Origin: Scandinavium manionii
Lineage (GTDB): Bacteria > Pseudomonadota > Gammaproteobacteria > Enterobacterales > Enterobacteriaceae
Direction: 5' to 3'
DNA length: 64,000 bases
Assembly (NCBI RefSeq): GCF_024764775.1
Contig: NZ_JALIGC010000031.1
Coordinates: 1 to 64,000, forward strand
Shown: piece after piece, positions 60,292 through 64,000 of the stretch
Position numbering within the stretch: the first letter of the stretch is position 1
Layout of the letters: each line of letters begins with the position of its first letter
Translations under genes and position numbers: made by a program
The notes under the pieces: generated by a model
The model's database searches: none
What the model saw: the letters and a program-made list of their open reading frames with translations, nothing else
What the model was told of the DNA's origin: nothing

Positions 60292-60519
60292 TTAGTTATC
60301 CATCTCGACCATTTCTTTCACGTCGGTACGGTTGATTTGCTGCTTGTTACCGTTCGCATCTTTATACGAAATCATCCCGGTATCATTGTCCGTTTGCGGC
60401 TTACCATCAGCAATAATGGTACGGCCATCATTGGTATGCATCACATAGTTAGGGCCAGAACAGGCGCTCAGGGCAAACGTCAGCATACAGGCAGAAATGA
60501 TTGCGGCAGTCTTGTTCAT
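60292..60519 (-). CDS. ygdI: Small lipoprotein YgdI (DUF903)
   Basis: A 75-residue lipoprotein. The signal ends in the lipobox LSAC (Cys20), followed by a small SH3-like DUF903 domain: SGPNYVMHTNDGRTIIADG and GMISYKDANGNKQQINRTDV. AGGAGAAG lies ahead of the ATG. It is likely anchored in the cell envelope; the role is unknown. Length equals E. coli YgdI. Confidence 0.92.
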   Translation of the reverse strand: MNKTAAIISACMLTFALSACSGPNYVMHTNDGRTIIADGKPQTDNDTGMISYKDANGNKQQINRTDVKEMVEMDN

Positions 60520-60710
60520 GTTCTTCTCCTTTAGCGTTTAATGCTGGATTCAAAGCTTCAATTAACAGGCTAAAACAATCGCCTAACATAATTCAGCATA
60601 ACGCACTGTCAGTACTTCGCCACACATACCGGAGAATTCTGATGGTTACTCCTGTCCTTGCTCTGCCACGAAATATGCGCGACGATCCCAGGACTGGAAT
60701 GAGGAAAACC

Positions 60711-61916
60711 ATGAACGCATTCAACCCGGCGCAGTTTCGCGCCCAGTTTCCGGCGCTGAGCGATGCCGGGGTCTATCTCGACAGCGCCGCCACCGCGCTA
60801 AAACCGCAGGCCGTCATTGACGCCAGCCATCAGTTTTACAGCCTGAGCGCAGGCAACGTACACCGCAGCCAGTTTGCCGCCGCGCAAAAGCTGACTGCGC
60901 GCTATGAGGAGGCCCGCACGCAGGTCGCCGCGCTGATTAACGCGCCTGACGGCAAAAACATTGTCTGGACTCGTGGCACCACTGAGGCTATCAACATGGT
61001 CGCTCAATGTTATGCCCGCCCACGCCTCAAGCCAGGCGATGAAATTATTGTCAGCGAGGCTGAACACCATGCGAATCTGGTTCCGTGGCTGATGGTGGCG
61101 GAACAAACCGGCGCGCAGGTCATTAAATTGCCGCTCGGCGCAGACCATCTGCCGGACGTCGAACAGCTTTCCTCATTAATCACCTCCCGAAGCCGAATTC
61201 TGGCGCTGGGCCAGATGTCAAACGTCACCGGCGGCTGTCCGGATCTTGCCCGCGCAATCCAACTGGCTCACACCGCAGGCATGGTGGTCATGGTTGATGG
61301 CGCCCAGGGTGTGGTGCATTTCCCGGCCGACGTTCAGGCGCTGGATATCGACTTCTACGCCTTTTCCGGTCACAAGCTGTATGGCCCGACCGGCATCGGC
61401 GTACTGTACGGTAAACAGGAATTGCTGGACGACATGACACCGTGGCTCGGCGGCGGCAAGATGATCACCGAAGTCACTTTCGACGGATTCAAAACCCAGC
61501 CAGTGCCGTATCGTCTTGAGGCGGGAACGCCCAACGTCGCTGGCGTCATTGGACTCAGCGCCGCGCTGGAGTGGCTGAATGAAATCGATATTGTGCAGGC
61601 GGAAAGCTGGAGTCGCGGACTGGCGACGCTTGCCGAAGAGGAACTCTCGCGCCGCCCCGGCTTTCGCTCGTTCCGCTGTCAGGATTCCAGCCTGCTGGCG
61701 TTCGATTTCGACGGCGTGCACCATAGCGATATGGTGACATTATTGGCAGAGTACGGCATCGCCCTGCGTGCCGGGCAGCACTGCGCCCAACCGTTACTGG
61801 CAGCGTTAGGCGTCAACGGCACACTGCGCGCCTCATTTGCACCGTATAATACGCAGGAAGATGTTCATGCGTTGGTGAACGCCGTTGACCGCGCTCTTGA
61901 TTTACTGGTGGATTGA
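60711..61916 (+). CDS. csdA: Cysteine desulfurase CsdA
   Basis: CsdA is a PLP enzyme that takes sulfur from cysteine (also cysteine sulfinate) and passes it to CsdE. From the ATG at 60711 it has 401 residues, the E. coli length; GAGG lies 6 nt upstream. A longer in-frame extension back to 60501 has no conserved content. The PLP lysine is in DFYAFSGHKLYGPTGIG (about 222), the catalytic cysteine in GIALRAGQHCAQPLL (about 358), and EAEHHANLVPW binds the cofactor ring. The csdE start follows directly after its stop codon. Confidence 0.97.
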   Translation: MNAFNPAQFRAQFPALSDAGVYLDSAATALKPQAVIDASHQFYSLSAGNVHRSQFAAAQKLTARYEEARTQVAALINAPDGKNIVWTRGTTEAINMVAQCYARPRLKPGDEIIVSEAEHHANLVPWLMVAEQTGAQVIKLPLGADHLPDVEQLSSLITSRSRILALGQMSNVTGGCPDLARAIQLAHTAGMVVMVDGAQGVVHFPADVQALDIDFYAFSGHKLYGPTGIGVLYGKQELLDDMTPWLGGGKMITEVTFDGFKTQPVPYRLEAGTPNVAGVIGLSAALEWLNEIDIVQAESWSRGLATLAEEELSRRPGFRSFRCQDSSLLAFDFDGVHHSDMVTLLAEYGIALRAGQHCAQPLLAALGVNGTLRASFAPYNTQEDVHALVNAVDRALDLLVD

Positions 61917-62360
61917 ATGACAAGCCCCGCTCTCGCCGGACACCCGTTCGGCACGACCGTCACGCAAGAGACATTGCGTCAGATTTTTGTCCCACTGAAC
62001 CAGTGGGAAGACAAATACCGTCAGCTGATCCTGCTCGGAAAACAGCTCCCTGCGCTGCCGGATGAATTTAAGGCTGAAGCGGACGAAATTGCCGGATGTG
62101 AAAACCGTGTCTGGCTCGGCCACACGCGTCTGCCGCAGGGCGCGTTGCATTTTTACGGCGACAGCGAAGGCAGGATCGTTCGGGGATTATTAGCCGTGTT
62201 GTTGACGGCCATTGAAGGCAAAAGCGCGGATCAACTGCTGGAGTGCGATCCACTGACCTTTTTCGATGAGCTAGGACTACGCGCCCAGCTCAGCGCGTCC
62301 CGCAATCAGGGGCTGAACGCGCTGCGCGACGCCGTACTCAACGCCGCGCAATCGGTTTAA
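61917..62360 (+). CDS. csdE: Sulfur acceptor protein CsdE
   Basis: CsdE is the SufE-like acceptor of CsdA's persulfide. The 147 residues equal E. coli. The acceptor cysteine is in EIAGCENRVWLG (Cys61). Its ATG immediately follows the csdA TGA, giving tight coupling. It ends 4 nt inside the convergent tcdA, which needs the CsdA-CsdE system for ct6A formation. Confidence 0.96.
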   Translation: MTSPALAGHPFGTTVTQETLRQIFVPLNQWEDKYRQLILLGKQLPALPDEFKAEADEIAGCENRVWLGHTRLPQGALHFYGDSEGRIVRGLLAVLLTAIEGKSADQLLECDPLTFFDELGLRAQLSASRNQGLNALRDAVLNAAQSV

Positions 62361-63163
62361 CTCTGGCGTTCCGCCTTCGCTAACATTTTCTTCAGCGCAT
62401 GGGACACCGCGACGAAGCCGAACGTCGCGGTCACCATCGTCGCCGCGCCAAAGCCGGAGGCGCAATCCATTCTCTTCGGGCCTTCAGCGGTGCTTTTCAT
62501 CGCGCACACAGACCCATCAGATTGCGGATACACAAGCGCTTCAGTAGAAAACACACAATCTACGCCGAGCTTGCCTTTACCGTTCTTCACCACGCCGAAA
62601 TCACTCTTCAGACGCTCGCGCAGTTTTGCCGCCAGCGGATCCTGAATGGTTTTCGCCAGGTCGGCGACCTGGATCTGCGTTGGATCGATTTGTCCGCCCG
62701 CCCCGCCGGTGGTGACCAGCGGCACTTTGTAGCGACGACAGTATGAGATCAGCGCCGCTTTCGGACGCACGCTGTCGATGGCATCAATCACGTAGCTAAA
62801 ACCCACGCCCATATATTCAGCAACGTTATCTGGCGTCACAAAATCATCGACGACGGTGACACGGCATTCCGGGTTGATCTGACGAATACGCTCCGCCATC
62901 ACCTCGGCTTTAGCGAGCCCGACGTTGCCACCGAGCGCGTGGATCTGCCGATTGGTATTGGTGACGCAAACGTCGTCCATATCAATCAGCGTAATCGCCC
63001 CGATACCAGTACGCGCCAGCGCTTCCGCCGCCCACGAGCCTACGCCGCCTATCCCTACGACGCACACATGCGCTTCGGCAAACACCTGCAGCGCTTTTTC
63101 ACCATATAAACGTGCCGTGCCGCCAAAACGCTGGCGCCAGGCATCGCTAAGAACGACTGACAT
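62357..63163 (-). CDS. tcdA: tRNA threonylcarbamoyladenosine dehydratase TcdA
   Basis: TcdA (CsdL) is an E1-like ATP-dependent enzyme that cyclises t6A37 of tRNA to ct6A. The 268 residues equal E. coli. The ATP site is VCVVGIGGVGSWAAEALART (about 33-52), with DMDDVCVTNTNRQ and the cysteine-containing loops downstream. It converges on csdE and follows mltA by 18 bp. Confidence 0.96.
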   Translation of the reverse strand: MSVVLSDAWRQRFGGTARLYGEKALQVFAEAHVCVVGIGGVGSWAAEALARTGIGAITLIDMDDVCVTNTNRQIHALGGNVGLAKAEVMAERIRQINPECRVTVVDDFVTPDNVAEYMGVGFSYVIDAIDSVRPKAALISYCRRYKVPLVTTGGAGGQIDPTQIQVADLAKTIQDPLAAKLRERLKSDFGVVKNGKGKLGVDCVFSTEALVYPQSDGSVCAMKSTAEGPKRMDCASGFGAATMVTATFGFVAVSHALKKMLAKAERQS

Positions 63164-63181
63164 AAAACCTCAAACTACTTG

Positions 63182-64000
63182 TTAACCGCTAAAGACGTTA
63201 CCGTTCCCGGCTCCTGGTGCGCCACGCAGCACCCAAACGCGACCGTAATGGTTGTACCAGCCTGCACGATGACCGGCGTCGGCACCAATACCCTGATAGA
63301 TGTCGAAGTGCTGACCTTTGATTGCGCCGCCAACATCCAGCGCCACCATCAGACGCAGTTCGTAGTGACCGTTAAACTTACCGTTATTGTCCAGCTGCGG
63401 CACTTCAGCCAGCAGGGTGGTGCCCGGTGGGATAACGCTGCGATCCGACGCGACGGACGCGCGGCCAATCAGCGGCACCGCGCTCGCCCCTTTCACCGGT
63501 GCAAACGACTGCGGTTTAAAGAACACGAACGACGGGTTCGCTTCTAATAAAGAACGCACTTCCGCTTCATTATGGGTTTCGCCCCAGTGACGGATGGCCT
63601 GCATCGACATATCTTCTCTCTTCACTTCACCGCGGTCGATAAGCACTTTACCGATGCTGCGATACGGCCAGCCGTTTTTACCGGAGTAGCTAAAGAAGTT
63701 AAGCGGGGAGCCATCACCATAATCAATGTATCCGCTACCCTGCACGTCCATGATGAAGTTATCCATCAGGGAGTTGCTGTAAGCGAGTATATAGTTGTCA
63801 CTCAGCGCACCGGCGTAGATTTCCGCACGGGACGGCAAACGGCCGCGTTTCGGCGGCATCCGGTAAATCGGATACTGGAACTCACCCTGACGCGTGTGGC
63901 GTGCTTCTACGACCGGCGTGTAATAGCCGGTGAACTGCACGTTGCCGTAGTTATCGGCGCCCTGCATCTGCCAGGCGTCCAGACCATACTGTTTCAGAGT
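63182..64000 (-). CDS. mltA: Membrane-bound lytic murein transglycosylase A, 5' end cut off
   Basis: MltA cleaves the glycan strand of murein, forming 1,6-anhydroMurNAc ends, and is anchored to the outer membrane as a lipoprotein. Only the last 272 codons lie in the window; the lipoprotein signal and about the first 90 residues are beyond the right edge, and the frame is open to 64000. The double-psi barrel 3D domain is clear: GYYTPVVEARHTRQGEFQYPIYRMPPKRG, SGYIDYGDGSPLNFFSYSGKNG, and MVALDVGGAIKGQHFDIYQGIG containing the catalytic aspartate region. The C terminus reads APGAGNGNVFSG, with two extra residues against E. coli. Confidence 0.95.
   Translation of the reverse strand, partial: TLKQYGLDAWQMQGADNYGNVQFTGYYTPVVEARHTRQGEFQYPIYRMPPKRGRLPSRAEIYAGALSDNYILAYSNSLMDNFIMDVQGSGYIDYGDGSPLNFFSYSGKNGWPYRSIGKVLIDRGEVKREDMSMQAIRHWGETHNEAEVRSLLEANPSFVFFKPQSFAPVKGASAVPLIGRASVASDRSVIPPGTTLLAEVPQLDNNGKFNGHYELRLMVALDVGGAIKGQHFDIYQGIGADAGHRAGWYNHYGRVWVLRGAPGAGNGNVFSG

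Noticed and set aside
60501..60710. 70-codon N-terminal extension of csdA overlapping the ygdI start
   Set aside because: CsdA has its family length from the ATG at 60711, which has its own GAGG site; the extension overlaps a divergent gene and has no conserved content.
1..64000. tRNA or rRNA genes that could serve as integrase attachment sites
   Set aside because: I read through the intergenic regions and recognised no tRNA-like cloverleaf or conserved tRNA arm; a covariance search would be needed to be certain.

Overview
The window is chromosomal DNA from a member of the Enterobacteriaceae. Gene order and protein sequences follow the Escherichia coli mutS-rpoS-cys-eno-relA-csdA-mltA region closely. 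The cysG copy inside the sulfate-activation operon and the missing gud, fuc, mazEF and CRISPR-cas blocks point to a relative such as Enterobacter, Lelliottia, Leclercia or Kluyvera rather than E. coli. I cannot fix the genus from sequence alone.

Layout. (1) Positions 1-5700 are more AT-rich accessory DNA: two tandem paralogous two-domain SnoaL/NTF2-like proteins, a convergent LacI-family regulator, a gene-poor stretch with a possible remnant reading frame, and a P4-type tyrosine integrase whose start lies 217 bp from mutS. (2) 5746-15204 is core: mutS, then rpoS, nlpD, pcm, surE, truD, ispF, ispD, ftsB and ygbE in the opposite direction. (3) 15247-25316 is assimilatory sulfate reduction: cysG-cysD-cysN-cysC and cysJ-cysI-cysH, separated by iap, with CysB-type sites, a REP pair and an ERIC element in the cysJ leader. 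(4) 25760-36810 is queD and the ygcNOP / ygcWUSRQ / yqcE-ygcE cluster. It encodes two MFS transporters, an SDR dehydrogenase, a sugar-type kinase, an FAD dehydrogenase, an electron-transfer flavoprotein, an ETF-quinone-oxidoreductase-like protein, a ferredoxin-like protein and a GlpP-type antiterminator. (5) 36849-48164 is queE, eno, pyrG, mazG, relA, rlmD and barA. (6) 48255-53409 is yqcA, truC, yqcC, the sRNA csrB, syd, queF and ppnN. (7) 53867-64000 is sdaC-sdaB, xni, rlmM-ygdD-gcvA, the sRNA gcvB, ygdI, csdA-csdE, tcdA and the 3' part of mltA, which runs off the right edge.

The most interesting signal is the ygcW-yqcE divergent region (33659-34002). Each divergent transcript appears to start under a near-perfect CRP site placed as in a class II promoter. 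Each then runs almost at once into a small hairpin with a conserved 15-nt loop and a covarying 6-bp stem, followed by a strong intrinsic terminator upstream of the first gene. The 3' arm of the small hairpin lies inside the 5' arm of the terminator, so the two structures exclude each other. This is the layout of a protein-controlled antitermination switch, and the cluster encodes a fitting regulator, YgcP. I know of no description of this RNA element, but that is from memory only.

Regulatory links inside the window include BarA (sensor) with csrB (target of its partner UvrY) and GcvA with gcvB. RpoS is transcribed partly from a promoter inside nlpD. Absences compared with the E. coli K-12 order as I remember it: no CRISPR-cas between iap and cysH, no mazEF between relA and mazG, no gudPXD between barA and yqcA, no fuc operon between xni and rlmM, no ygcG between queE and eno. 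No tRNA or rRNA gene was recognised.
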